The translations under genes were made by a program, and so were the position numbers. The notes beneath the pieces were generated by a model. The model had not been told where the DNA came from. It did no database searches and worked only from the letters and a program-made list of their open reading frames with translations. From Nocardia testacea NBRC 100365 (GTDB taxonomy: Bacteria; Actinomycetota; Actinomycetes; Mycobacteriales; Mycobacteriaceae): a stretch of 64,000 nucleotides of DNA. Shown here piece by piece: positions 49,703-58,851 of this stretch; the stretch's first letter is position 1; every line of letters begins with the position of its first letter. The DNA lies in NCBI RefSeq assembly GCF_000308775.1, contig NZ_BAGJ01000088.1, forward strand, positions 1 to 64,000, in the 5' to 3' direction.

Positions 49703-49926
49703 CGCGGAGTTCTCCTGTAGGTGAGGAACGGGACGAGCGCGCCGGACACAGCGGATTTGCCTCGGGCAGCACGCTTTTCCGGCCTGCCGCGGCCGGATGC
49801 GCCGCTGCGGCCCGTTCACGCTAGGTGTGGCCCTCGGGAAATGGCCAGGGTTTTGTTCGCGTGGATTCCAATCATGCCGTGGCGGCGGGCCGCGCGCGAT
49901 GCTTTCCGCCGTTCGGGCCGGTGCGC

Positions 49927-50271
49927 TCATCCGGCCGCCGCGCCGCGCGGTGCGTACATGATGATCGCGACCCCGGCCAGGCAGAACAGTGCCCCGGTGA
50001 TATCCCACCGGTCCGGCCGGAACCCGTCCAGCGCCATGGCCCACAGCAGTGATCCGGCCACGAACACTCCGCCGTACGCGGCGAGGATCCGGCCGAAGTT
50101 CGCGTCGGGTTGCAGGGTGGCGACGAATCCGTACAGCCCCAGCGCGATCACGCCCGCGCCGATCCAGGCCACGCCGCGATGTTCGCGCACGCCCTGCCAC
50201 ACCAGCCAGGCGCCGCCGATCTCGGCGAGGGCGGCGAGGGCGAACAGCAGGATCGACCGGAAAACGCTCAT
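49927..50271 (-). CDS. YnfA-family (UPF0060) membrane protein
   Basis: A 114-residue protein with four membrane helices. [72 protein letters not shown] (split across helices 2 and 3) and [17 protein letters not shown] are the family pattern. YnfA belongs to the DMT superfamily and resembles small multidrug exporters; the substrate here is unknown. The gene lies 224 nt upstream of the metY start in the same direction and is divergent from the P450 gene. Length is typical for the family (about 108). Confidence 0.85.
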   Translation of the reverse strand: MSVFRSILLFALAALAEIGGAWLVWQGVREHRGVAWIGAGVIALGLYGFVATLQPDANFGRILAAYGGVFVAGSLLWAMALDGFRPDRWDITGALFCLAGVAIIMYAPRGAAAG

Positions 50272-50343
50272 GAAGGCCGAGCCTACGAGACCTTCCGGAG
50301 CGGTGGGCGGGCCGATTCGGCGGCGACCGGTTCCGGCGATCGC

Positions 50344-50367
50344 AAGACAGAATCGCAGCTATGTCTT
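50344..50367 (+). promoter_or_regulatory. inverted repeat AAGACA-N12-TGTCTT at the P450 start
   Basis: AAGACA (50344-50349) and TGTCTT (50362-50367) are perfect inverted arms. The repeat overlaps the annotated ATG (50361) of the P450 gene, so if it is an operator the true start is probably further downstream (GTG 50379 or 50382). The neighbouring TetR protein is a candidate ligand. Confidence 0.4.
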
Positions 50368-51602
50368 ATTGTCGATACGTGGTGGCAGAAACGTATCAGA
50401 GCCCGGCCGGGTTCGAATTGCGGTCCGGCGAGACCTGGCGCGACCCGTGGTCCATGTACGCCGCGCTGCGCGAGCACGACCCGGTGCACCGCGTCGTCCC
50501 CGCCGACCGACCGGACAACGACTATTGGGTGCTCACCCGCCACGAGCACGTGTACGCCGCCGCCCGGGACACCGACGCCTTCTCCTCGGGTGCGGGGCTG
50601 ACGGTGGAATACGGTGAACTCGAACAGATCGGGCTCACCGGGAACCCGCCGATGGTGATGCAGGATCCGCCGGAGCACACCGAGTTCCGAAAACTGGTCG
50701 CCCGGGGCTTCACCCCGCGTCAGGTCACCGAGGTGGAGCCGGTGGTGCGCCGGTTCGTCCGGAATCGGCTGGACCGGCTGGCCGCCGACGGTGGCGGCGA
50801 TATCGTGGCCGATCTGTTCAAACCGCTGCCGACCATGGTGGTCGCGCACTATCTCGGGGTTCCGGAGGAGGACCGTTCCCGCTTCGACGGCTGGACCGAC
50901 GCCGTGGTCGCGGCCAGTACCCAGCGCACGGCGGACGCGCAGGCCGCGTCGATGGAGATGCTGGGTTATTTCGCCGAGCTCGTCAAACGCCGGCGCACCG
51001 ACCCGGGCGAAGACACGGTGTCGCTGCTCGTCCAGGCCGGGATCGGCGCCGACGACGCCGATGTGGACGGCCTGGTCCAAATCCTGGCCTACACCTGGAC
51101 CATGGTCGCCGGCGGTAACGACACCACCACGGGCCTGCTCGGCGGGGCGGTGCAGCTGCTGCAGCGCTATCCGGAGCAGCGCGCGGCGCTGGCCGCCGAT
51201 CCGGCGGGCATCCGGATCGCCGTCGAGGAGTTCGCCCGTCTCACCTCTCCGGTGCAGGGCCTGGCCCGGACCAGTACGCGCCCGGTGGAGCTGGACGGCG
51301 TGACCATCCCGGCGGGCCGTAAGGTGCTGCTCGTGTACGGTTCGGCGAATCGCGACGAACGGGTCTTCGGCGCCGATGCCGCCGAACTCGATATCGAGCG
51401 GAATCCACAGCGCATCATGACCTTCGGGCACGGCCCGCATCATTGTCTGGGCGCCGCCGCGGCCCGCATGCAGGCGCGGGTGGCACTGGAGGAACTGCTG
51501 GCGCGTTTCCCCGAATACCACGTCGATATCGACGCGGTCACCTACGCGCCCGGGCCGTATGTCCGGCGCCCGACCAGGGTGCCCTTCCGGTGCGTGGCGT
51601 GA
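50361..51602 (+). CDS. cytochrome P450
   Basis: A 413-residue P450. The I-helix oxygen-binding motif is MVAGGNDTTTGLLGG (around residue 250), the ExxR is EEFARLTSP, and the haem loop FGHGPHHCLGAAAARMQ has the Cys ligand. DPPEHTEFRKLVARGFTPRQV is the C-helix region. It is soluble and presumably served by separate ferredoxins. The start is uncertain: ATG 50361 is the longest frame, but a dyad overlaps it and GTG 50379 or 50382 would also work. TetR and mycothiol-enzyme genes follow, so it may be part of a small regulated catabolic set. Confidence 0.88.
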   Translation: MSYCRYVVAETYQSPAGFELRSGETWRDPWSMYAALREHDPVHRVVPADRPDNDYWVLTRHEHVYAAARDTDAFSSGAGLTVEYGELEQIGLTGNPPMVMQDPPEHTEFRKLVARGFTPRQVTEVEPVVRRFVRNRLDRLAADGGGDIVADLFKPLPTMVVAHYLGVPEEDRSRFDGWTDAVVAASTQRTADAQAASMEMLGYFAELVKRRRTDPGEDTVSLLVQAGIGADDADVDGLVQILAYTWTMVAGGNDTTTGLLGGAVQLLQRYPEQRAALAADPAGIRIAVEEFARLTSPVQGLARTSTRPVELDGVTIPAGRKVLLVYGSANRDERVFGADAAELDIERNPQRIMTFGHGPHHCLGAAAARMQARVALEELLARFPEYHVDIDAVTYAPGPYVRRPTRVPFRCVA

Positions 51603-51759
51603 CCGATCGATACCCTGACCCGCCGCGCCGGACCGGCGCCGAGGAGGGTCTCGTCGGGCCGAACGGCGACCGCACGCCCGGCACCGGCGCCGGACCGGCC
51701 GGGTCCGATTTGCCACGTTGCCGCGGCCCACAGGGCAGTACCGAGTCGGGGAGCGCCCG

Positions 51760-52365
51760 ATGACCGGGGACTGGCTGGCCGGTGGGCGGACCGAACTGGC
51801 CGCGGACCGGATCCTCGACGCGGTGCGTGCCCTGGTCATCGACAAGGGCGCCGGCACGGTCGGCATGGCCGAGGTGGCCGAGGCGGCGGGTTGTTCCCGG
51901 GCCACGCTCTACCGCTACTTCGCCAACCGGCAGGCGCTGTATGTCGCCTTCGCGGGCCGGGAGGCCACCCAGCTCCTCGCACGGGTCTGGCGCGATCGGC
52001 GGCTGGACGGCCCGGACCGGGCCGAACTCCTGCTCGACGGGATGACCGCCACCCTGGCGCAGGCCCGCGACACCCCGCATCTGGCCGTCTGGTTCGAACC
52101 CGCGAACGCGGGAATCGTGGCGCGACTGTCGGATTCGTCGGAGGTGATCGACGAACTGGTCGCGGTCTTCGTCGCGCGTCTGCGCCCGGATCTGTCCGCG
52201 GCGGCGGCGGATCGGCTGGGCCGGTGGGCGGTACGGGTGATGATCTCCCTGCTGACCCTGCCGCCCGCGACCGCGGACGAGGAGCGCGCCCTGCTGCGTG
52301 ATTTCCTGCTCCCGTTCCTGCTGGGTACGGCTCCGGCGGCGGGAGGTCCGGCAGCGCCCGGATGA
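51760..52365 (+). CDS. TetR-family transcriptional regulator
   Basis: A 201-residue regulator. The N-terminal HTH is RILDAVRALVIDKGAGTVGMAEVAEAAGCSRATLYRYFANRQAL. The C-terminal ligand domain is helical with no diagnostic residues. ATG 51760 has GGGGAG 6 nt upstream. It starts 157 nt after the P450 gene and could repress it through the AAGACA dyad, an inference from position. Cytoplasmic. Confidence 0.86.
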   Translation: MTGDWLAGGRTELAADRILDAVRALVIDKGAGTVGMAEVAEAAGCSRATLYRYFANRQALYVAFAGREATQLLARVWRDRRLDGPDRAELLLDGMTATLAQARDTPHLAVWFEPANAGIVARLSDSSEVIDELVAVFVARLRPDLSAAAADRLGRWAVRVMISLLTLPPATADEERALLRDFLLPFLLGTAPAAGGPAAPG

Positions 52366-52426
52366 CCTGCGCCACCCTGTCCCTTTCCAGCGCGCCGGCA
52401 TCGGTACGGCGCGGTAGCTTTGCGCC

Positions 52427-53161
52427 ATGGACGCGATCTCCGGTCTGGACTATCCGCTGCTGCTCGCCGATTTCCAGGGCGAGTTCCTGGCGTCGATACC
52501 GGATGCCGATCCGGTGGCGCGGATCCCGCACTGTGGTGACTGGACGGTCCGCGAACTCGTGGAGCATCTGGCCTTCGTCCATCACTGGGCCGCCGCGAAT
52601 GCCCGCGCCGAGAAGGCCGAACCGCTGGGGGAGGGCCCGTTCGACCTCGCCGCCCACTACGCCGCCTGCGCGACCGAACTCCGCGAGACCCTGGCGGCCC
52701 TGAACCCGCAGGCCCAGGGCCGGATCCTGGCGCACCCCGAGCCCACGGCAGCGGGACCCGCCTCGTTCTGGCGCCGCCGCCAGGTGCACGAAACGCTGAT
52801 CCACGGCCACGATCTGCGGGCGGCGATCGCCGGAAAGGCGGCCGGCGGCCTGATCCGGGCCGTCCCGGAGGTGTGGGCGGATACGGTGGACGAGGTGGTG
52901 GGGCTGTTCTACCCGCGGCAGGTGGGGATGGGCCGGGTGGAGCCGCTCGAGGCGGCACTGCGGCTGGTGGCCACCGATCTCGCCGACCCGGCCGAGTGGG
53001 TGCTCGGTGACTCGGAGGCCGTGGCCGGCACTGTGTCCGGGACGGCCGAAGGACTGGCACTGCTGCTGTGGGGCCGGGCGAGTGCGGACGAAGCGGGCGT
53101 CGGCGTCTCCGGCGACACCGACCACGTCGAGGAGATCCTGAGCCGGCCGATCGTGCCCTGA
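52427..53161 (+). CDS. maleylpyruvate isomerase-family mycothiol-dependent enzyme
   Basis: A 244-residue protein with a DinB-like four-helix domain. IPHCGDWTVRELVEHLAFVHHWAA is the family start, and WRRRQVHETLIHGHDLRAAI carries the metal-binding His motif (HxxxHxHD). It is close to the TIGR03083 group, mycothiol-dependent isomerases and transferases, which is a mark of actinobacteria. Mycothiol-dependent isomerisation is family knowledge; the substrate here is unknown. ATG 52427 is 61 nt after the TetR stop. The C-terminal SCP2-like part is about residues 165-230. Confidence 0.82.
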   Translation: MDAISGLDYPLLLADFQGEFLASIPDADPVARIPHCGDWTVRELVEHLAFVHHWAAANARAEKAEPLGEGPFDLAAHYAACATELRETLAALNPQAQGRILAHPEPTAAGPASFWRRRQVHETLIHGHDLRAAIAGKAAGGLIRAVPEVWADTVDEVVGLFYPRQVGMGRVEPLEAALRLVATDLADPAEWVLGDSEAVAGTVSGTAEGLALLLWGRASADEAGVGVSGDTDHVEEILSRPIVP

Positions 53162-53237
53162 TTGCCGCCATGCCCTGATAACCGGGCGATGCCGCCGCCG
53201 GACGAACCGGGGGACCAGGGGCCGTACTCGAACGGGA

Positions 53238-55094
53238 TCATGCCAGCTCGGCGAGACCGCGGGACCAGCGGCCCAGCTGCGCCGTGTCGACCGGTTCGTA
53301 CTCCGGGTCCTGCCGGGTCGCCGCGAGCACCTCGTGGCCGAGCCGCCGGATGCGCTGATGCCGGGTCCAGTGCGCCCGCGCCCAGTCCGGCTCGTTGTGG
53401 GCGGCGTCGATCGCGCCCAGAGTGGAACCCATCAGTTCGAATTCCAGCTCCCGCCGCAGCGCGGGGACCCCGGGTACCGGTTCGCGCGGCGAAGAGGGAA
53501 GTGCGCGGTGCGGTGGATCCGCCGGCGCGATCTGCCGCGAGTCCGGTGCTACCGCGTCCGGCGCCGGTTCCTGATCCGGACCAGCGACATCCCGCGGGTT
53601 CGGCGGTGTGCCTGCCCGGTGCGGTGGTGCCGTATATGGGGAGTGCGCTCGACCCTCGCGACAAGCCCGGTCCGGGGATATGCGGTGCAGGAGGTGGCCG
53701 ACAACCTCGAGCACACGCTGATCGTTGCGCAGCAGGACTCGCCGGTGGGCCCGCCGGTCGACCGCCCACAGCGCAGCCAGCCCGATCACCACACCGATCA
53801 CGCTCTCCAGCAGGCGGTCGCGCAGTACCGGGAAGATATCGCCGTACTGTCCACCCCCACCCATCAGCAATGCCAGCGGGGTGATGAAGACGACCGCGAG
53901 CCCGTAGTTCCGGGCGACGAACATCTCGATCGCGAATTGCAGGGTCATCAGGATCAGCACCAGCGCCCAGTTCCGGGGTTCCAGCGCGTAGAGCGCGGCG
54001 AACAGCACCAGCCCCAGCGCGGTGCCGCCGATGCGGTGCACGCCGCGGTAGGTGCCGCGTACGCGGTCCGGGCCCTGGTGCAGCAGGACGGTGACCGTGA
54101 GGACCGCCCAGTCCGGGCGACCGAGATCCAGCGCGACGGTAGAACAGCCGGCGAGCAGCGCGGCGACCCCGATCCGGTTCGCCGAGACCACTGCGTGGCT
54201 GTCCGGCGACAGCGACCGCAGCAGTCGGTAGCGCAGCGACGGCCGCGGTGTCGGTGCGGGACGGCCGGTATCGAAGAGCAGATCGGATTCGTCGTCGGTG
54301 GCCCGGTTGCGCTGCAAGGCGTCGGCGAAGGTGCGCTGGGCGCCGGTGAGCGTGGCGGCGAGACCGTCGGTGCCGGTGCGCCGGGCGTCGTCGAGTAGGG
54401 CCCATGCCGTCTGCACCTTCATCGCGGTCGCGTAGCGCGCGTCCACCAGGTCCGGGGCTCCCGGGGTCAGGGCGGCGTAGTCGTCCACCGCGGCGAGCGC
54501 GGCGGCCACCGCCCGCTCTTCCGGCGGGTGCGCTCGCGTCAGCGCCGCCGACATGCCGACCAGCAGGGCACTCACCCCGCCGAGGGCAGTCCACAGCGCC
54601 ACCTCCCCGGGTGGGACGCCGTGCCCGGTGATCAGCGCCCCGACCCCGGCGGCCAGGACGAAGAAGAACCCGCCCGGTGGGCCCAGCCGCAGCGCCGAGT
54701 TCACGAAGGTGCCGGTCACCGCGACAGCCGACATCAACAGCACCAGCAGCAGTTGCCACCAGTGCGTGCCACCCGAATCGAGCCGCTGGTGGATCAGTTC
54801 CCCGGTCAGGCCGCCGGCGAATGCCGAGAGGGTGAGCGCCAGCGCGGCCGCCCCGACGACCCGCCACCGGCGCCGGTAGACCTGGCCTTCACCGAAGATG
54901 ACCGCCAGCGCGCCTGTCGCGGCCATCAATCCCTGCTGTTCGTGTCCCAGGGCCACGGCGATCAGTGCCGGCGCACCGAATGCCAGGGCCGCGCGTGCCG
55001 CCCCGGGCAGCCGCCGCCCGGCGGGCGGCAGGCCGAACAGCACCGAGCGGGCCGGAGCCGGTGAGGGAAGGGTCGGACCGTCCGGAGCCACCAT
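53238..55094 (-). CDS. FUSC-family (aromatic acid exporter-like) membrane protein
   Basis: A 618-residue protein with two six-helix FUSC blocks (about residues 30-185 and 310-455). HEQQGLMAATGALAVIFGEGQ and RPDWAVLTVTVLLHQGPDRVRGTYRGVHRIGGTALGLVLF are the family landmarks. The C-terminal 160 residues are hydrophilic with a long Pro-rich stretch (about 475-560). FUSC proteins export aromatic acids, fusaric acid or similar weak acids, or support envelope functions. ATG 55094 has GGAGGAGG 4 nt upstream. It follows proX by 24 nt in the same direction and could be the last gene of that operon. Confidence 0.83.
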   Translation of the reverse strand: MVAPDGPTLPSPAPARSVLFGLPPAGRRLPGAARAALAFGAPALIAVALGHEQQGLMAATGALAVIFGEGQVYRRRWRVVGAAALALTLSAFAGGLTGELIHQRLDSGGTHWWQLLLVLLMSAVAVTGTFVNSALRLGPPGGFFFVLAAGVGALITGHGVPPGEVALWTALGGVSALLVGMSAALTRAHPPEERAVAAALAAVDDYAALTPGAPDLVDARYATAMKVQTAWALLDDARRTGTDGLAATLTGAQRTFADALQRNRATDDESDLLFDTGRPAPTPRPSLRYRLLRSLSPDSHAVVSANRIGVAALLAGCSTVALDLGRPDWAVLTVTVLLHQGPDRVRGTYRGVHRIGGTALGLVLFAALYALEPRNWALVLILMTLQFAIEMFVARNYGLAVVFITPLALLMGGGGQYGDIFPVLRDRLLESVIGVVIGLAALWAVDRRAHRRVLLRNDQRVLEVVGHLLHRISPDRACREGRAHSPYTAPPHRAGTPPNPRDVAGPDQEPAPDAVAPDSRQIAPADPPHRALPSSPREPVPGVPALRRELEFELMGSTLGAIDAAHNEPDWARAHWTRHQRIRRLGHEVLAATRQDPEYEPVDTAQLGRWSRGLAELA

Positions 55095-55118
55095 TCACCC
55101 TCCTCCTCACCTGGCCGC

Positions 55119-56096
55119 TCACTGTTCGGTGACGAAACCCTGTGCGACCATCCAGTCGCGCGCCACCTCCGCGGGCTCGCGGCCCGCGACATCGACCTGC
55201 CGGTTCAATTCCGTGATCGACTCGTTGGTCAGCAATTCCGAGACGGGTGCCATGACCTCCGTGATCCGCGGATGCGCCCGGGCGAAATCCGCGCGCATCA
55301 CCAGAGCGGCATTGTACTTGGGGAAGAAGGAGCGGTCGTCGCGCAGCAGGACCAGGTCGAGTCCCGGAATGCGGCCGTCGGTGGCCGCGACCGAACCGAA
55401 TCCGCACTGGGCGGCGTCGGCGGTCGCCTGATAGACCACGGCGTCCTGGACGATCCGCTTGGGCACCTGCCCGCCGTCGATACCGTAGGCGCGGGTCAGG
55501 CCGGGGAAGCCGTCCTGGCGCACATTGAATTCGGTGCCCACGCAGATACTCGCCGCGGCGGGGTCGGTGGCGGCCAGGCGGGCGTAGTCCGACAGGGTCC
55601 AGGTGCCGGTGCGTTCCGCGGTGCGCCGGGCGGTCGCCAGCGCGTAGGTGTTGTTCATGGGCGCCATCGCCGTCCACACCATGTCGTGCGCAGCCAGGTC
55701 CGCGTCACGCACCGCCGCGAACTGACCCGCTTCGTCCGGGACCGGTTCCTCATTGCCGAGGTAGTTGACCCAGCCGGTGCCGGTGTAGTCGTAGGCGATA
55801 TCGATCTGCCCGTTGACCTGGGCGTCGCGCAGACTGTTGGAACCCTGGATATTGGTGAGGTCGCGGACTTCGGCCCCGGCCGCGACCAGCGCGTATTCGA
55901 TGATGTAGCCGAGAATGTTCTGTTCGGTGAAATCCTTGGAGCCCACCGTGACGGTGACACCCGCCAGTTCCGGGACCGGGCGGATACTGCCGGGTCCGAC
56001 CCGTAGCGGGACCGCGCTTCCCGCCTGGAGACCACATCCGGCCAGTAGCAGTACCGCCGCCAGGAGCAGCAGCCGTGACGCTCGGGCGGTTCTCAT
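55119..56096 (-). CDS. proX: glycine betaine/osmoprotectant ABC transporter, substrate-binding lipoprotein
   Basis: A 325-residue binding protein with a lipobox (LLLAGCGLQ, Cys near residue 21). The OpuAC/ProX-type domain starts VTVGSKDFTEQNILGYIIEYAL; aromatic residues in WVNYLGNEE and SKDF may build the quaternary ammonium box. It is encoded in an ATGA overlap with the permease upstream. It corresponds to M. tuberculosis Rv3759c. It captures betaine or a similar osmolyte outside the membrane for import by ProV/W/Z. Confidence 0.88.
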   Translation of the reverse strand: MRTARASRLLLLAAVLLLAGCGLQAGSAVPLRVGPGSIRPVPELAGVTVTVGSKDFTEQNILGYIIEYALVAAGAEVRDLTNIQGSNSLRDAQVNGQIDIAYDYTGTGWVNYLGNEEPVPDEAGQFAAVRDADLAAHDMVWTAMAPMNNTYALATARRTAERTGTWTLSDYARLAATDPAAASICVGTEFNVRQDGFPGLTRAYGIDGGQVPKRIVQDAVVYQATADAAQCGFGSVAATDGRIPGLDLVLLRDDRSFFPKYNAALVMRADFARAHPRITEVMAPVSELLTNESITELNRQVDVAGREPAEVARDWMVAQGFVTEQ

Positions 56097-56872
56097 CGCA
56101 GCCCCCGCGGGCCGAGGAACCGTTCCGCCACCGCGCCCAGCCAGTCCACCAGCAGCGCCAGCGCCACCGCGAGTACCGCGCCGACCACCAGCGTGACGTT
56201 ATCGCGCAGTTTGTAGCCGGTATCGATCAGAATCCCCAGCCCGCCCGCGCTGACCAGAAACGACAGCGTGGCGGTGCCGACGGCCAGCACCAGCGAGGTG
56301 CGCAGCCCGGCCAGGATGTAGGGCACGGCGAGCGGGAACTCGATCCGGCGTAGGACGGTGCCCGCCGACATCCCTTGTCCGCGCCCGGCGTCCACCAGCA
56401 TCGGATCGACTTCCTGGTAGCCCAGGATGGTGTTGCGCAGGACCGGCAGCAGCGAATAGAACGCGATCGGCGCGACCCCGATCCAGAAGCCGGTGGTGCG
56501 GGTGGCGAGGTAGAACAGCACGATCAGCCCGATCGCCGGTGCGGCGGCGCCGATATTGGCGATACCGACGACGACGGGCGCCAACCGGCGATAGCCGGGC
56601 CTGGTGAGCAGGGTGCCCAGTGGGACCGCGACCACGACGACGAGCACCACCACCGTGGCGGTGATCAGGATGTGCTGCCAGGTGACGGAGGCGATATTGC
56701 CGGCATTGAGGCTCGCCTGCTGGGTGACCGTCAGGTCGCGCCGGAACGCCCATACCAGCACTCCCGTGGTGAGCAGCGCGACGAGCACCGGCTGAACCAG
56801 CAACCGGAGCCGCTCGGCGCGCCACTGCGCCGAACGCCGCCCCGGTGCCGCGGGTGCCACCAGGGTGGTCAT
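56093..56872 (-). CDS. proZ: osmoprotectant ABC transporter permease (ProZ-like)
   Basis: A 259-residue BPD-type permease with five to six membrane helices. LPVLRNTILGYQEVDPMLVDAGRGQGMSAGTVLRRIEFPLAVPYIL is the EAA-loop region that docks on the ATPase. It overlaps proV and proX by 4 nt on each side. It corresponds to Rv3756c. GTG and ATG alternatives are not needed: ATG 56872 sits directly in the proV stop. Confidence 0.87.
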   Translation of the reverse strand: MTTLVAPAAPGRRSAQWRAERLRLLVQPVLVALLTTGVLVWAFRRDLTVTQQASLNAGNIASVTWQHILITATVVVLVVVVAVPLGTLLTRPGYRRLAPVVVGIANIGAAAPAIGLIVLFYLATRTTGFWIGVAPIAFYSLLPVLRNTILGYQEVDPMLVDAGRGQGMSAGTVLRRIEFPLAVPYILAGLRTSLVLAVGTATLSFLVSAGGLGILIDTGYKLRDNVTLVVGAVLAVALALLVDWLGAVAERFLGPRGLR

Positions 56873-58038
56873 GCCGGTACGTCCGTCGCCGTGCCGGGCT
56901 CGGTCCGCAGCCCGGCCAGGTGGCCGACCAGCGTGTCGATCGTGATCAGTCCCGCGTACTTTCCGTCCGCTCCGGTGACCACCGCGGTCGCGTTCCGGTC
57001 GCCGAGCAGTGCCGCCAATCCTTGCTGGAGAGTCGATTCGGCGGGCAGGGTCTCGGCCGCGGTCCCGGCCTCGCCGACCGAATCGGCGTGGGCGAGGTCG
57101 GCGGCGGTGATCCAGCGCAGCGGCCGCCCCGCGGTGTCGAGCACCAGGGCGCGGGCCCCGTCCCCGATCGCCGTCCGCGCCACCTCCACCGGAGCGTCCT
57201 CGGCGACCGTGGCGCATTCCCCGAGCGGAACCTCCCGGATCCGGGTGAGAGTCAGTTGTTTGAGCGCGGCGTCGGAGCCGGCGAATCCGGCGACGGTCAC
57301 GTCCGCCGGGTCGGCCAGGATCGCGGCCGGCCGGTCGTACTGCAGGATCCGGGAGCGGTCGCCCAGGACCGCGATCCGGTCGCCGAGTTTCACCGCCTCG
57401 TTGAAATCGTGGGTGACGAAGACGATCGTCTTGCCCAGTTCGGCCTGTAACCGCAGCAGTTCGTCCTGGAGCAGGCCGCGGGTGATCGGGTCCACGGCGC
57501 CGAAGGGTTCGTCCATCAGCAGGATCGGTGGGTCGGCAGCCAGCGCCCGCGCGACCCCCACCCGCTGCTGCTGCCCACCGGACAGCTGCCGTGGATACCG
57601 GCGCCGGTAGGTCTGTGGATCCAGCCCGACCAGTTCCAGCATCTCGTCGACGCGGGCGGCGATGCGCTTGCGATCCCAGCCGATCAGCCCCGGAACGGTG
57701 GCGATATTGCGCGCGACGGTCATATGCGGGAAAAGCCCCGCCTGCTGGATCGAGTACCCGATACCGCGACGCAACCGGTCCGGGTCGATATCGGCGGCGT
57801 CGCGGCCGTCGATGGTCACCGTGCCGGAGGTGGGCTCGATCAGCCGGTTGATCATCCGCATGGTGGTGGTCTTCCCGCAGCCCGACGGGCCGACCAGGAC
57901 CACGATCTCACCGGCCGGAATGGTCATCGATACCGCGTCCACGGCCGGGTCCGGCTGTCCCGGATACTGTTTGGTGACGGCGTCGAGCACGATCTCGACC
58001 CCGGACACCGCCGCGGCACGGTTCGCCGAATCAGTCAC
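56869..58038 (-). CDS. proV: osmoprotectant ABC transporter ATPase with CBS domains (ProV)
   Basis: A 389-residue ABC ATPase. Walker A is GPSGCGKTTTMRM (residues 50-62), the Q-loop is IQQAGLFPHMTV, the signature is [15 protein letters not shown], Walker B ILLMDEPFGAVDP, and the H-loop VFVTHDF. A pair of CBS domains occupies about residues 265-389 (VEVARTAIGDGARALV, ATAVVTGADGKYAGLITIDTLV), which sense ionic strength in OpuA-type importers. GTG 58038 has GAGGGG 5 nt upstream. It corresponds to Rv3758c. Confidence 0.9.
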   Translation of the reverse strand: MTDSANRAAAVSGVEIVLDAVTKQYPGQPDPAVDAVSMTIPAGEIVVLVGPSGCGKTTTMRMINRLIEPTSGTVTIDGRDAADIDPDRLRRGIGYSIQQAGLFPHMTVARNIATVPGLIGWDRKRIAARVDEMLELVGLDPQTYRRRYPRQLSGGQQQRVGVARALAADPPILLMDEPFGAVDPITRGLLQDELLRLQAELGKTIVFVTHDFNEAVKLGDRIAVLGDRSRILQYDRPAAILADPADVTVAGFAGSDAALKQLTLTRIREVPLGECATVAEDAPVEVARTAIGDGARALVLDTAGRPLRWITAADLAHADSVGEAGTAAETLPAESTLQQGLAALLGDRNATAVVTGADGKYAGLITIDTLVGHLAGLRTEPGTATDVPA

Positions 58039-58681
58039 GAATTCCCCTCGAAATGGTGAAACGTCCGACGATGACGAAGATCCCGTCGAGAACCAGGGCC
58101 AGCGCGACGATCAGCACGGTGCCGGTGAGCGCCTGCGGTACCGCGTTGGGGCTGCCGAGCCGGGCCAGACCGGAGAAGATCAGATTGCCCAGCCCCGGGC
58201 CCTTCGCGTAGGCGGCCAGCGCGAGGATGCCCATGATCAACTGGGTGCTCACCCGCATACCGGTCAGGATCGACGGCCAGGCCAGCGGTAATTCGACCGC
58301 GGCCAGCACGCGCAACCGGTTCATCCCGACCCCGCGCGCGGCATCCACCACCGCGGTGTCCACCGCGGACAGGCCGACGAGGGTATTGCGCAGGATCGGC
58401 AGCAGCGCGTAGAGCACCAGCGCGGTGACCGTCGGCGCGACACCGAGACCCATGAGGGGGATGAGCAGGCCGAGCAGGGCGAACGACGGCACCGTGAGAA
58501 CGGTGCCGGCCGCGGCGGTCGCGGCGGCCGAGCCGAGCGGGCTGCGATACACCGCGATACCCACGGCGACCGCCACCACCGTCGCGATGAGCAGGGACTG
58601 CACGACAGCCGAGACGTGCAGATAGGAGTCGACGAAGAGCTGGTGCCGTCGTTCCACGACGAAGCTCCACCACGTATTCAG
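58031..58681 (-). CDS. proW: osmoprotectant ABC transporter permease (ProW-like), CTG start
   Basis: A permease of about 216 residues with five membrane helices. LPILRNTLVGLSAVDTAVVDAARGVGMNRLRVL is the EAA loop. It overlaps proV by 8 nt. I chose a CTG start at 58681 because GGGAGG lies 7 nt upstream, the reading then begins NTWWSFVVERR as in OpuB-type permeases, and a TAGCCT box (58716-58711) lies about 30 nt further up. Upstream alternatives are ATG 58819, with no ribosome site, or an in-frame GTG downstream. First gene of the operon proW-proV-proZ-proX. Confidence 0.8.
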   Translation of the reverse strand: MNTWWSFVVERRHQLFVDSYLHVSAVVQSLLIATVVAVAVGIAVYRSPLGSAAATAAAGTVLTVPSFALLGLLIPLMGLGVAPTVTALVLYALLPILRNTLVGLSAVDTAVVDAARGVGMNRLRVLAAVELPLAWPSILTGMRVSTQLIMGILALAAYAKGPGLGNLIFSGLARLGSPNAVPQALTGTVLIVALALVLDGIFVIVGRFTISRGIRD

Positions 58682-58851
58682 GATCGGACCTCCCGTTCCG
58701 GTCTCCAGCGAGGCTATCGCGACCTCGCCGCGCCCGGACGGTTTTCCCAGAGAGGCGCGACCGCCGAGACGGCGGCGCGTGACCACCACAGGCGACGGTT
58801 CGTCCGGCGACGACGACATACACCCAACGACGGATCGGCGCCGTGTCCGGA

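Noticed and set aside
49703..49926. SAM riboswitch in the metY leader
   Set aside because: SAM-IV and SAM-II consensus elements were looked for on the minus strand and not found; the leader shows no matching core.
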